Shown: positions 9,837-21,226 of the stretch, in pieces | How the letters are laid out: the number at the start of each line of letters is the position of its first letter | How positions within the stretch are numbered: the first letter of the stretch is position 1 | Source of the DNA: Hordeum vulgare subsp. vulgare | Taxonomy: Eukaryota > Streptophyta > Magnoliopsida > Poales > Poaceae | Direction: 5' to 3' | Assembly (NCBI RefSeq): GCF_904849725.1 | Contig: NC_058518.1 | Coordinates: forward strand, 395,609,581-395,673,580 | Length of the DNA: 64,000 nt | Notes under the pieces: generated by a model | The model's database searches: none | The model's input: only the letters and a program-made list of their open reading frames with translations | Told to the model about the DNA's origin: nothing | Position numbers and translations under genes: made by a program

Positions 9837-12800
9837 ATGGAGGAAGAGACAAAACAAAAGGGAGGAAAGAAACTAGAGCAGAACACAGCTGCTGATATCC
9901 CTGAGGACATATACTTGGACTATTGTACGCCTGATGAACATGAGACAATGGCCAAGAGAAAGATAAGGCTGCAGAAGATTGAACGCCGATGGGCGAAGGA
10001 ATGGAAGGAGTACAGGTTTGTGACTCCCAAATATGCGAAGAAATTCGCTTTGAAGCCTCCTGGCAGAAGGGCCCCACTTGAGGATCATCAAGTAGCTCAT
10101 CCATCAAGCCTCAAGACCATTGATGACTATCCAGATGAAAAGGAAAATCATCTGGCCAAGCTCAAGAAGCAAGCAGAAGCTGCAGTGAGGAAATTTAATG
10201 AATCCTCAGCTGCTGCCTCCGGTGCTGCTAATTCCTCAGCGGCAGAAACCTCAGGCTCAGAAATTCCTCACACGCAGGCTGTGCCATCAAAGCAAAGGGC
10301 TCCAAAGCCTCAAGAGAAGTTTGTTCAGGCTTCTATCACAAAACCCTCAGCTCCAAAACCCTCAGTTCTAAAACCCTCATTACCAAAACCTTCAACACCA
10401 AAACCATCAGCGCCAAAACCCTCTGCACCAATCTCCTCAGCACCAAAATCCTCAGCTCCACCTCCAAAGCCTCAAGAAAAACCAGTACAGAATCATGTCA
10501 TGAAACCTACGACCGCCAGCTCCAGCTCCTCACTCCCAGTTGCAACTAGCTCGGAGACAAAGTCTTCAACACCACTTATGAAGACTTTGGCAGCTACTGA
10601 ACATGCACCTCTGCCCAGCCCCAACAAAATCATCGCAGTCCCGTCTGCATCAGAGGGGAGTGATGAATATGATGATGAAACCCTGCAAGCCATCATCAAA
10701 ACAAGCAAGAAAGGGTTGCTCAAGCATCAGGCAGTGCTATTCCTCTGGCCATGGACCCCAAGGTCCTCCTTGACTACATCAATATCTGGTATGAGGATCC
10801 AAACACTCCCATTGATGATTTGAAACTTCCTCCTGGCATCAGCCACATGGTGGCCACCTTCATAAATGAAGCCAAGTGGAAAGAACAGCAGGCCCGACAG
10901 GCAAAGGTTGCAAAGGCCAAAAAGGAGAAATTCCTCAGGCAGAATCTCCTCAAGCTGACTCCTGATGCACTGGTGTCAACCGAGGCAGAGCTGCAAGTAT
11001 TGACTGACAAGTATGACAAGCTGTCAGATCGCAAAAGCATCAAGCGCAATTTCATCAAGCTAGCCACTAGTGCTGTTGATGACTACAACAAGAGAAAAGC
11101 ACCACCAACACCAACTCCTCAGCCCCTGGTTGAGCAGCCAGCAGATGCATCTCCTGATGAGGAGGAAACTCCTCAAGCTGAGGAAGAACACCAAGAGCGC
11201 CGTGTTGATGAACGGGCCACTAAAGAAATCATCACGGAAACTGCAACTAATGAAATTGCAACCATTGATGAGACTGCTCCTGATCCAGCTGCTTCATCAA
11301 AGTAGGCTGATGACTCTGTTCCAGCTGGTTCCTCACTACCAGCTGAAGAATCTGCAGAAAGAACACCTCACCAAAAGCTTCAAAGGTGAAGAAGATAACT
11401 CCGTCTGCATCAGACGTGAAGAAAACAAGGGCTGCTGAAAAGGAAGCAAAGAAGAGAAAAGCCTCCTCAGCAGTGGAAGAGACAGAGGCAAAGTGCCACA
11501 AAGAAACTGAAGAATCTGCCCCTCTGGACCCGATGCCTCTAAATGTCACACCTTCATATGAAATGGTCGTCATTGATGACCCAGCTACAAGGGCAGATGA
11601 GGAAATGAAGGATGTCGCCTCTAAGGAACACACTGATGAGGAAATCCAGATTGATGACAGTCCTCAACCTCTTATTCCTCAGACCGAGGGATGCTCAAGC
11701 ATCAACTGCACCAGCTGATGAAACTGCTTCCGCCACAAAGCCAGCTGAAGAAAAACAAGCTGAGGAAAATGTACATTCTGAGCAGACTCCTCAAGATGAG
11801 GAACAGGCTGACCCAACTCCTCAAAATGAGAAAGAAGCAGAAATTCCTCAGCCTGAAGCTCAACCAGAGCAAGCATCATCTCCCCAGCAAGAAGTACGAG
11901 CTGATGAAATTCCTCAACTTGAGGAAAATGCTGAAGAAAACGTACCCACCCAAGACAATGAATTCATTGTACTCAACCCAGAGACTTCCATGGTTGTCTC
12001 CTCCCCCATTCCTCAGCAAAATCTCAAGCCAGTTCAGCGCCATCCATTCTCCAAGCGTCCAAAGTTTCAGAAAGAAGATTTCTTTGAAGAACGCATGTAT
12101 TTAATCGGCGAGAACCCTTATGACAAGCCTCAAATGAGGCATCTGAAGTTTTGGACAAGGACTCAGATGAACTACTATGCCTCTGTGCTCTGTGGACGAA
12201 ACAAGATATTCCAGCACAGGCATATTCCTCATGTTGAGCTTGAAGCAATACCCTGCCTGGAACCAGTCCTCAATGTACTACACGATGCAGGTTTGCTCCC
12301 TATGTGCTTAGACATATCAGACTAGAATAGTGAGCTTATTCTTCAGTTCTATGCCACTCTGCACATATCTGGCAACGCTGATGACATCAACACTTGGGTG
12401 TTTGACTGGATGTCCCAAAATACTCACTACAAAGCTCCTGCTTCTGAACTCCTCAGAGAACTGCCCGTACCAATTCCCTCAGATGGGGCAGTGAAGCTTT
12501 ATGGTGAGCGTGAGCTGCCAAATGGAATGATGGAAGTCCTCATGAAACCTTTGGCTGCAGGAAAACCCTCAAGAACCACATTCCTCGTCCATGAGCTCAA
12601 GTACACACCCCGGCCTGTCTACAGAATCCTCTGCAGTGTGCTCGCGCCAATCAAAGGCCATGACGATGAAGAAGATGTTGTAGGCCTCATGAAGAATATC
12701 CTGTTCAACATCATTCACGGTATTCCTATCAATATCCATGATTTCTTCTTGAGGACTTTGGCCGACAATGCAATGTGCCCCTATGATCACAGGATTTATG

Positions 12801-13456
12801 CCCCGTGGATCATGAGATTCATCAGGACAAGGATAGGCATCAACTTCCACGCTGATTTCCAAAACCACATGGGTTATATGCCTCCTATCCGGGTCAACAA
12901 GAAGACTTTCGAGCCCATCGAAGGAAAAGGAAAATCTGTGATTGAACAAGGCAGCAGGCCCCTTGATGGCCAGTTCAAAGAGCCAGAAGCATATTCTTCA
13001 TGGGACGATACTGAGACTCGTCTAGCAAGCCCTGTTCCTCCTCGCGTGCTGAACACCAGAGAGCTCCTCCTCAGTCTTCACCAGAAGGTGGATCACAACC
13101 ACAAATGGGTCAAACGCCAGGTTGGTGCCATTGTGAAAACCCTCACTGAAACTCAGAACGCTGTGAAGCTTAATCATCACTATCTGCATGAGGTTCTCGA
13201 TCGCACCTGGGCTACACTTGCACATCTGAAGACCCAGACTGAGCTTGAAGAAATGAACTTTGAGCAGGACTTTGACTGGTCGTGGCCTCCCAAGAGAAAG
13301 TTCAGGCCCATTCCAGTGCCAAACCTTGAAGACAACTCCTTTTCTTCATTCCGCACTACTGAATCTAATGAGGAACAACTCGACACAGCAACTGGCCCAA
13401 GGAAGAAGACTACCCCCAAGAAGCGTCACGGCTCTTCATCAACCGCCAAGAAATGA
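9837..13456 (+). pseudogene. M1 extra gene downstream of pol (env-position ORF of a Sirevirus), broken
   Basis: The start chosen is ATG 9837 (MEEETKQKGGKKLEQ); an in-frame upstream ATG at 9708 would fall in the candidate intron. The coding trace runs to TGA 13454-13456, roughly 1200 codons, but changes frame near 10730, 11375 and 11690 and has TAGs at 11303 and 12323. N-terminal half: charged, then a Pro-rich repeat of KPSAP type (10340-10480), then Glu/Ala/Pro-rich acidic sequence. C-terminal half (about 12030-13250): ordered, with an FYATLHISG motif and YDHRIYAPWIMRF, and a Lys-rich tail KKTTPKKRHG. I see no signal peptide or transmembrane segment, so 'env' is positional only. The C-terminal half may resemble plant transposon-protein domains; this was not tested. 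Confidence 0.65.
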
Positions 13457-13979
13457 AGTCTTCACGGGCGTTAGTCCTCAGTTTGTCCCTTTTTGTCACT
13501 TGATGACAAAGGGGGAGAAACTCGAGAGTTAGTCTTCAAGCGGGATATTTTTGGGGCTTATGAACTATATTTAAGTTACAAACTCTTGGCTCTTCTGAAG
13601 TTTTTATGTAATGAGTTGTAACTTAAGCCCGATGGTACTCTGACGCTTTTGAACGTTTTTCTTCGCATGCTTATTCCTCAAGTTTTAATGCACGCATGCT
13701 GGAATTCGTCGGATACCATTTGCCATCATGCATCTTCATTTTCTTCATATGATATGTTATATGTATGCATGATTTACAAGACTCAGGGGGAGATCTCCAT
13801 GATATAAATCATCAATGTGCATCTGCTATAAAAGCAAAATCCTCAAGGTATGCACATATTCAGGGGGAGTCTCTCTGAATCTTGTTTTCAAATTCCTCAA
13901 ATGAGTATTTACACTTCATATTTTTTATCCCTGTTGAAGACTTAACCTAATTGTCATCAACCACCAAAAAGGGGGAAAT
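13457..13979 (+). promoter_or_regulatory. M1 3' untranslated region with four polypurine tracts
   Basis: Non-coding region before the LTR. Polypurine tracts with a G5 core: AAAGGGGGAGAAA (13508-13520), AGGGGGAGA (13785-13793), AGGGGGAG (13862-13869) and AAAAAGGGGGAAA (13966-13978). The last abuts the LTR and should prime plus-strand DNA synthesis. Multiple tracts downstream of pol are a known Sirevirus trait. Confidence 0.75.
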
Positions 13980-15393
13980 TGTAAGTGCATCTAGTGCCCC
14001 TTAGTGATTTTGGTGGTTTGAAGACTTATAGGTTAAGTATCTAATGTGTTTATGAGTATACACAGGATCTATAAGTCATTGAGGAGTTTGAGATATTTGA
14101 AGAATATCGACCCCTAAAAATGTATATCTTCAGTTGAAGAAATTGGTCTGAAGCTGAAGAAATGAATCGCGAGGAATCTGCGATGAAATTGATATTCCTC
14201 ATGAAGATACTGATATTGAGAAGACTGGTGGTTCCTGAAGAAAATCATTCTGAAGAAATTGAAGCGTGAAGATTTACGTTTTCTGTTTTACTTTCTTCGC
14301 ATTTGATGAATAGGAACACCGTACTGTTAAAGGGGGTCAAAGTAACACTATGGAATGGATTTCCTCATGATGCTCAACCCAAGCCTAATCCTACCAAAAG
14401 CCTCAAGTGAGGAATATGAGTGACATGAGGACTCTCATAGTTGAGGGTCCCGACCATTTCGATAACCACGCCAAGTCACTAGTCTTATCCACTCCAACGG
14501 TCATATTATTTAAGGGCATTAGTGTCAAATCATGTCGAGATGCTCCCAGGCTATAAATAGCCACCCCCACAACCACTAGCTGGTTGGCTGCTCCGTTAGA
14601 AACTGACACTTGTCATAAGAGCAACCCAAATTCCTCAGAGCCTTCGAGAGTAATTCATCGGTGAGGAAATACCCCATACACCGAAACCACAAACCAAACC
14701 TAGTGATTGAGCATCACTTAAGAAGTTGTTCCTGTGTGGGACTGAAGCCTTTTACCTTTGAGGACTGTGCATCCTCCAGACGGTTAGGCGTCGTGGTCTA
14801 GAGCAATCCAGCAGTCAATTGTGGATCGCCGGGTGACCAAGTTTGTGAGGGTTTGGAAGTTTGCCCTGAAGACTTATCACGAGTGTTGGGCGAGGACTGT
14901 GTGTCCTTAGCTCAAGGAGAATACGGTAGGGACTGTGTGTCCCAGGAGTGGGTGTCCTTTGGTTTCAATACCAAGCCGCTCCAAACCAGATGTACAAGTG
15001 TCACAGCAGTTGGAACTGGGTCATCAACAACTGTCTTCACTGAGAAACGGGTTCTAATTCCTCAACTCTTTACTTTCCTTGTATTGTGTGTTGATGACTT
15101 TCACTGTGACTGTTTGAAGAATTTGCTGAAGACTTTCTCTGAATTTCCTCAACCTCAAATTCTTCACGATAGTTAATCATCATCTGTATTCTGCGTGCCT
15201 GCTTACTGTGCAATTTGTTTTCACATTCTTCACTCTGAAATACTGCTGTTGTGAACGTTTGCACATCTGATCCTTTACTGTTTCCGCTGTAAGTTAGTCA
15301 TCAGTTAGGAATTTCCTCAAAAGGAATTTCCTCAGTGATGAAATTCTAAACATCTCCTATTCACCCCCCTCTAGTCGATATAACGCACTTTCA
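13980..15393 (+). repeat. M1 LTR (1414 bp), shared by two M1 copies
   Basis: Starts TGTAAGTGCATC right after the polypurine tract and ends GCACTTTCA right before the primer-binding site. It carries many short palindromic or inverted TGAGGAA/TTCCTCA motifs and a direct repeat GGAATTTCCTCA (15309-15320 and 15324-15335). A CTATAAATAG TATA-like site lies at about 14552-14561. No second copy is in the window, so its age cannot be read. Confidence 0.85.
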
Positions 15394-15395
15394 AT

Positions 15396-15411
15396 TGGTA
15401 TCAGAGCAAGG
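15396..15411 (+). other. M1 primer-binding site
   Basis: TGGTATCAGAGCAAGG follows the LTR end after two bases. The first 12 bases match the complement of the plant initiator tRNA-Met 3' end. Its presence proves that this LTR acts as a 5' LTR for the following gag. Confidence 0.9.
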
Positions 15412-15460
15412 TACTCCCTTGTTCTGTGTGATTTTGGTTTAACCACCTGGACTTTTAGTT

Positions 15461-16204
15461 ATGTCAACTGCAAGCATGTTTAAGGTGACTGCAGCATGTC
15501 CTGCCTACGAAGCTATTGATAATGATCTCTGGTATATTGTGTAAAATGGTGTCCCCATTATCTCTGCCAGTGTCACTGCTGCTGATGTGAAGAAATTCAA
15601 GCAACTCAATTCTCAAGCGAAGAACATCATCTGTGGTCATCTGAGCCCAGGCCAGTTTGGAAGAGTAAGTGCTTTGGGCTCTGCAACACTGAGCTGGGAG
15701 AGACTGTGCAAGGTAAATGAAGGAGTATCAACCCAGCGTGACTCTCGTGTTGATATTCTTCGCAATATCTTCAATCGCTTCAAGAGACATGACAATGAAA
15801 GCTGCCAAGACCCCTTTGATCGCCTCACTGACATATCAAATGAACTGCAAGCACTGGGAGCTCGAGACATCACTGATCATGAAGTTGTGAACAAACTGCT
15901 GAGATCTCTGGATTCTTCATTTGATACTTTAGTTCTGATGATTCAAGAAAGACCAGATTACAAGATGCTTGATCCAACTGATATACTAGAAAGGCTAAAT
16001 ACTCATGAATTCCGGCTAGAAGAAAAGAGAGATCTATATGGACCAAGCTATTCCAGACCACGTGCACTGAAGGCTAGAGCAATTTCCTCATCTGAAGACG
16101 AAGACACAAATGACATCATTTGTGATCCTGAAGAATTTGGTCAGGAGCTTGCAATGCTCGTGAGGAAATTCCAGAGATTTACACGACGTGGCCAGCTTGC
16201 AATC
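15461..16204 (+). pseudogene. Second M1-type gag, N-terminal part, truncated
   Basis: ATG 15461 (MSTASMFKVTAACPAYEAID), with an in-frame TAA at 15542-15544 that fits CAA-to-TAA. After the stop the frame continues to about 16204. The body matches the Copia gag UBN2 type (for example DPFDRLTDISNELQALG and VNKLLRSLDSSFDTL). A QFTRRG-like basic end is seen just before the break. The zinc knuckle expected further on is missing because the sequence switches at 16204/16205 to a G1 LTR fragment. The frame continues by chance into the LTR up to 16333; those residues are not gag. Confidence 0.8.
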
Positions 16205-16601
16205 CTCACAGTTTACTACAACACCCCAACAGGTACAAGTACGCCCGACGCAGGAGATCCAGATGGCACGCAGCTGGCGTGGCAGTACAATGAGGAGAAT
16301 GACCGACTATACGTGAACTATCCAGAGGACTGAGGCCGTGATCGTGATCGTGGGCCAGCATGCGGGATATCATAGTCTTTTCCTTGTTTCATGTTGTCCG
16401 TAGGGGGACTAACTTGTTCTGAATAATTGTGTGGATATAAACCTTATATTATACTATGTCAGATGGCAAATGTATGCCCTATTTTTCATTCTTCGATTAT
16501 GTATTGCTATGATTATCTCACTTGCGAAACATTTAGATGCGCCTCTTTCCCTTTTGGGGCATCGCCCCAGAATAGGAAAGGGCCGCATCTTAGTTGTTAC
16601 A
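16205..16601 (+). repeat. G1 5' LTR, only its last ~397 bp
   Basis: Colinear with 62057-62452, the end of the 3' LTR; both end TTACA. The first roughly 4.8 kb of this LTR is missing. The start of similarity coincides with CTCACAGTTTAC at 16205, directly after M1 gag, so this is a deletion or recombination junction and not an insertion end. Confidence 0.88.
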
Positions 16602-17663
16602 AGTTGATAATCAGAGCCTTACGACCATAGGAGCCTTTGTGTGATCGAACTTGGCCGAGTCGAGTCTAGTAAAATGTTTTGAGTCTTAGTTATATCGGAG
16701 AGTAGGTTTCTTTTTTCTCCTCTTCTATGCTCCGGTGAGGTTCTCGACTTAGGAAATCTAAATTCTACTCCTCTTCTCGCTCAATGTTTTTTAGGATCAC
16801 GCGGGTAGTTTGAAATCTATATGATATCGATGTGATAGAGTTCTGTCTTGGTGCCTCCTGTCTGACTTGATTTCTTCCGGGGAGTTGAGCTCCAGGGGAT
16901 TCTTGTGCACATCACCATCATTCAGACTTCTTTGTATCTCAGGACGAAGGATGTTCGAAATTGCTTCAATACTAGTAGTGGCGAGATAACCCCGATGTCC
17001 CCAGTACTGGTGCAGATTGTTCGGGAGTACTGCCATACTTTGTATCGTTGTGATTACGAGGGTCTGTAGTAGATGAAGGTCCGAGATTCTGGTTATGTGT
17101 TGATGGATGTGATACACTGGACGTGTTAGTATAGGAGTTGTGTGAAATATTACTCCTTGTACCCGTATACCAGATTGCATGACTAGATATTTCGGGAATT
17201 CATAGGTGGAATATCAAGTAGTGACTTATAGGACAATCTTCCTACAGATGCATGATGTGAGGTTGGGATTCAACATTCAGTTGGTAAGTTTGTTCACGGC
17301 CGTCTTACTGCAGTTCTCGTTGTGTCTTAAAGAGTCCTTGTAGCTTGCTACGACTCGGGGATGCTTCGTAAGTCGTGTGTACTGCCTTGCACAGGATGGC
17401 TACTGTAAATTCGAGCCCGTGCGATCATATCCACGAAGATATCGGATGAAATCTCGATCATACGTTTGTTCCGAGGAGTTCTAGCTCATACTTGGTTTGC
17501 AAATGGTCTTGAATCAGAATTTTGTCGACAGTCACTTTGAGGAAGCATTCTTACTATTTTGTTCGAGTGCAATTGCTAATATTCCTGTTTAGATATTCCT
17601 GCCTTTTGATTCAGCTTTACCTTCAATATTATTCTCTAGGCTAATGTGTTGTCCGTCTTCAGG
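16602..17663 (+). other. G1 primer-binding-site relic and leader
   Basis: TTGATAATCAGAGCC at 16604-16618 is a damaged form of TGGTATCAGAGCC (initiator tRNA-Met type). The following leader, about 16640-17450, is closely similar to the N1 leader 47680-48490, for example TATCGGAGAGTAGG and CTTGCTACGACTCGGGGA in both. No coding sequence is seen before the gag ATG at 17664. Confidence 0.8.
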
Positions 17664-18724
17664 ATGGCTCCACCAAGTCGTCAGAATCCGGGTCGTGAGG
17701 GTGCTGAGATGCCGCCACCACCCCCTCCACCACCTCCTCCACCGCCGCCTCCTCCGGCACAGGCTTGGCAAGCGGTGATGGTGCAACAAATGCTAACACT
17801 CAGATGTTAATCCAGCTGCTGCAAGAGAGGACTGATCAGCAGTAGGGCAATTTCAACCATGGTAGTAATCAGTTTGCATCTCTGAGTCAATTCCTGGCAA
17901 ACCAGCCGAAGACCTTCACGTCTTGTGATCAACCATTTGACACTGAGGACTAGATTGGAGACATTAACAAACACTTTGAGTGCAGCAATGTCCGTCCAGA
18001 GGACTTCGTCAAGTTTGCAACATTACAACTCAAGGGGAAAGCATCGATCTGGTGGCAGCAGTTGAAGGACTCCAGGGGTGTCAAAGTGATCACTTGCGAT
18101 GAGTTCTGCAGAGATTTCAGGTCCCACTATATCCCGTCTAGCTTTGTGGAGGAAATGCGTGAGAAGTTCAGGCGCTTGAAGCAAGGTGGTTCCTCCGTGT
18201 ACAAGTACAATGTCGAGTTCCACGAGCTAGCCCGATATGCCTTGCAGGACATTCCAGATGAGAAGAGCAAGATCTATCAGTTCATAGGTGGTCTGAAAGA
18301 GGATTTGCAGCTGGCCCTCGCCTTGCACGATCCTGATGAGTTTGATAAGTTCTACAACTTGGCTCTCACGGCTGAGGCAACTTTGCTCAGGTTGGAGAAT
18401 TGGAAGAAGCGTTTCAGAGATTCCAACTCGTCTTCCTCAATTCAGGTGGTTCAGAAGCAACAGAAATATTGGGTGTCTCCTCCTCCTCCTCGGCACACTC
18501 AGTAGTTCAAGCAAGCAGGTGGTCGTGGTTCTTCCCACCCACCCAACCTAGCTTTCCAGCAGAGGTTTCAGCAGCAGAAGGTAGGGAATCCTCAGGCACA
18601 GTTCCGTCAACCGGCAGATGTTACTTGTCACAAGTGTGGGCAGAAGGGTCACTATGCCAACAAGTGCACCTCTCAGCTGCGTCTTCTGCCTCCTCCTCCA
18701 GGCAAACCTCCAAGCAATGCTATA
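17664..18724 (+). pseudogene. gag: G1 Gypsy gag, broken
   Basis: ATG 17664 opens MAPPSRQNPG, then an uninterrupted run of prolines, then a frame change near 17790. The gag body reads in the frame from about 17800, with TAGs at 17843, 17951 and 18503. Seen: Retrotrans_gag body (GKASIWWQQLKDSRG, FHELARYALQDIPDE) at about 17930-18400, and a CCHC zinc knuckle CHKCGQKGHYANKC at 18626-18667. It would form the particle capsid and bind element RNA. Two of the stops fit CAG-to-TAG and one fits TGG-to-TAG. The Pro-rich N-terminus is common in chromovirus gags. Confidence 0.85.
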
Positions 18725-19814
18725 GTGAAGTTCAACCCCAGGTCTGCGAGAGTCAATATGGTGAATGCAGCTGAAGCAGAAAACTCCTCAGACGTGATTA
18801 TGGGTAATCTTTCAGTTAATGATATTCCTGCTAAGGTTTTATTTGATTCTGGTGCTTCGCATTGCTTCATATCATATCCATTTGCATCCAAGCATCATCT
18901 ACGTCAGGATAAGTTGTCTAAGCCGTTGGCAGTCGTTTCCCCTGGGAAGCATATGAGTTCTAGTTTGGTAGTTCCTGATGTCATTGTCAAGATGGGTAAT
19001 TATGCTTTTCTGGCTTCTTCTATTGTCCTTGGTAACACCGACATTGATTTGATCCTTGGGATAGATTGGTTGGCTATGAACAAGGAGTCTATTGATTGTG
19101 AAGCTAACTCATTCTTCGAAGGACGTGATTATCTTCGCAACACGTGATGACATGGTCCGGTTGTTTTCCTTGAATGAGAAGGGTGAGATCTCTCCAATTT
19201 CGCAAGTCCTAGTGGTTTGCGAATATGAATATGTTTTTCCGAAAGAACTGCCAGGAATGCCTCCACACCGAGCAGTTGAGTTCCTAATTGAGCTTGAGCC
19301 GGGTACTGGGCCTGTGTGCAAACGGCCGTAGAAACTGGGTCCAGAAGAGCTGAAGGAGGTGAAGAAACAACTTGATGATCAGGAGCGTCTGGGTCCGATC
19401 AGACCAAGCTCATCTCCTTGGGGTTGTGGAATTCTTTTCGTCAAGAAGAAGGATGGTACGGAATGACTCTGTGTCGATTACCGCCCATTGAATAAGAAGA
19501 AAATTAAAAACAAGTATCCACTTCCTAACATCAATGAGTTGTTTGAGCAATTGAAAGGGGCTAAGATCTTCTCGAAGCTTGATCTCAGAATGAGTTATCA
19601 TCAGATTCGCATTCGCGAAGAGGACATTCCAAAGACTTCTTTCAGGACAAGCTTTGGCTCGTATGAGTATACAGTGATGTCTTTTGGTCTGGCCAATGCT
19701 TCACCGACCTTCTGTCGAATGATGAATTATATCTTCTCCCCATTCAAGAATGAATTCGTCTTGTTGTATCTTGATGATATTCTTGTCTTTTCGGAAACTG
19801 AGGAAGAGCATGAA
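18725..19814 (+). pseudogene. pol: G1 protease and first half of reverse transcriptase
   Basis: Continues the gag frame. Retropepsin-like protease with LFDSGASHCFIS near 18840 and the flap-side LILGIDWL near 19050. The frame shifts by one near 19100-19150. The RT then reads with stops at 19329 and 19465, through [29 protein letters not shown] and [13 protein letters not shown]. The catalytic YLDD lies at 19767-19778. The sequence stops at ETEEEHE, where N1 inserted (target ATGAA 19810-19814). The continuation is at 54956. Confidence 0.88.
19810..19814 (+). repeat. Target-site duplication of N1, left copy (ATGAA)
   Basis: ATGAA lies directly before the N1 LTR start TGTGACAG. The matching ATGAA is at 54956-54960, directly after the N1 end GTGACA. 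Removing N1 and one copy restores a continuous RT frame between 19814 and 54961. Confidence 0.92.
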
Positions 19815-20604
19815 TGTGACAGCCCGAGACCGACGCCCTAGAAGATTCCCCTTTATTTCCGTTTTCGTCGGGTGATTAGTTTTATTTGTTGCATCTTCAT
19901 GTAGTTTGCATCATGGCATATGCATTGCATCATGTCAACTATGTTTTGTCGGTGTTGCTTGTTTCTCCGTGTTGTTGGGTGTTAATGCTTGTGAGTGCTT
20001 TGTGAGTGTGGTGTTGTTCGTTGGCGTGATGAGACTAGGTGCAACAGAGCCGCTTCAAACCCTGTTACACCATGGACCTAAACCCTCTCTCCCCTCTTAT
20101 TTCATTTTTGTGGTTTTGCTAAAGATTTCAGTTTTAACCCCTTCAAAATAAATTCGTCTTCTTTTAAAAATCCTTTTATTAAAGGTGGAGGCAACCCCTT
20201 GGGTTTCCTTTATTTTTTCCTTTTGTTTATTTTCAAAAACAGTTTCATTTTCTTTTCTCCTCTAAAGTTCTTTTATTTTATTATCTTGTAAAAAAAGGGT
20301 TTATTTTAATTCTTCAAAAGGTTTAGTTTTATTCGTTAAAAGTGCCCAATCTATTTTATAGTTGGGGCATATTTTTTTCAAGAAGCCAAAAGCATTTATT
20401 TTCATTTTGATTAAACCTTTTTTTTCTTTTGTTTTAGTTTTCTGTTTTAAAAAAAGAAAAAAACCCAAAGAGAATAGGGGAAGAGGGAGCCCAGCCGAGC
20501 TGGCCCAAGGCCCAAGTCCTCCCCTGCTGACCTAGCGAGCCAGCCCGATCCCCGTCTCGCTCTCGTCCTTCCCTCGCATCGTCGTTCTCCTCCCCGCGCG
20601 TCCG
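19815..20604 (+). repeat. N1 5' LTR, first part
   Basis: TGTGACAGCCCGAGACCG start. Matches 50627-51416 base for base with scattered substitutions, until X interrupts at 20605. AT-rich with several poly-A/T runs between 20100 and 20460, then a GC-rich end. The listed short ORFs here are not supported. Confidence 0.9.
20600..20604 (+). repeat. Target-site duplication of X, left copy (GTCCG)
   Basis: GTCCG here versus GTCCC at 44095-44099; one mismatch. The uninterrupted site in the N1 3' LTR reads GTGTCCCCCTCC around 51413, supporting GTCCC as the original target. Confidence 0.8.
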
Positions 20605-21226
20605 TGATACGTCTCCAACGTATCTATAATTTTTGATGGTTCCATGCTTTTATCTTGTCAACTTTAGATGTTTTATACGCATGAATATGCTATTTTATAT
20701 CTTTTTTGGGACTAACCTATTAATTCAGTACCAAGTGCCCGTTTCTGTTTTTTCCGTGTTTTTGGCCCATTTTCAGACGGAATCCAAATGGAATGAAACT
20801 TTACGATGATTTTTTTGGACCAAAAGAGACCCCCGAAGCTTTGAAAGAAGGCCAGAAGAGCCACGCGGGAGTCACAAGCCCTGATGCCGCCACCACCCCC
20901 CTAGGTGGCGCAGGGCAGGCTTGTGACCTCCTCGTGGGCCCAACCGACGTAATTCCACCGCCATAAATTCCTATAAATTCAGAAACCCCCAAAAAGAAAC
21001 CTAGATCGCGAGTTCCGCCGCCGCAAGCCTTTGTAGCCACCAAAAACCAATCTGGAGCCCGTTCCGGCACCCTGCCGGAGGGGGAATCCATCTCCGGTGG
21101 CCATCTTCATCATTCCGGCGATCTCCATGACGAGGAGGGAATAGTTCTCCCTCGGGGCTGAGGGTATGTACCAGTAGCTATGTGTTTGATCTCTCTCTCT
21201 CTCTCTCTCTCTCTCGTGTTCTTGAG
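20605..21226 (+). repeat. X 5' LTR, first part
   Basis: Matches 42436-43051. Ends in a CT microsatellite (about 21190-21215) that is longer than in the 3' LTR (43021-43038). Interrupted by N3 after the target TTGAG (21222-21226). Confidence 0.9.
21222..21226 (+). repeat. Target-site duplication of N3, left copy (TTGAG)
   Basis: TTGAG here and at 37797-37801. The uninterrupted X 3' LTR reads GTTCTTGAGATGTC near 43041-43054, as expected for the empty site. Confidence 0.92.

Larger units (their letters stand above)
3981..16204 (+). mobile_element. M1: Maximus-type Sirevirus (Copia), internal-LTR-internal tandem, truncated both sides
   Basis: Order: end of gag (3982-4965), pol (5190-8318), an extra gene downstream of pol (about 9079-13456), polypurine tracts, LTR 13980-15393, PBS 15396, then a second gag start (15461-16204). 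An LTR followed by its own PBS and gag cannot be the 3' end of a simple element. This is one LTR shared between two M1-type copies. The left end is interrupted by the Angela element, and the right end stops at 16204 against a G1 LTR fragment. An extra ORF after pol, several polypurine tracts and the Sirevirus-like pol support the lineage. Maximus is my best recollection of the family name. Confidence 0.8.
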
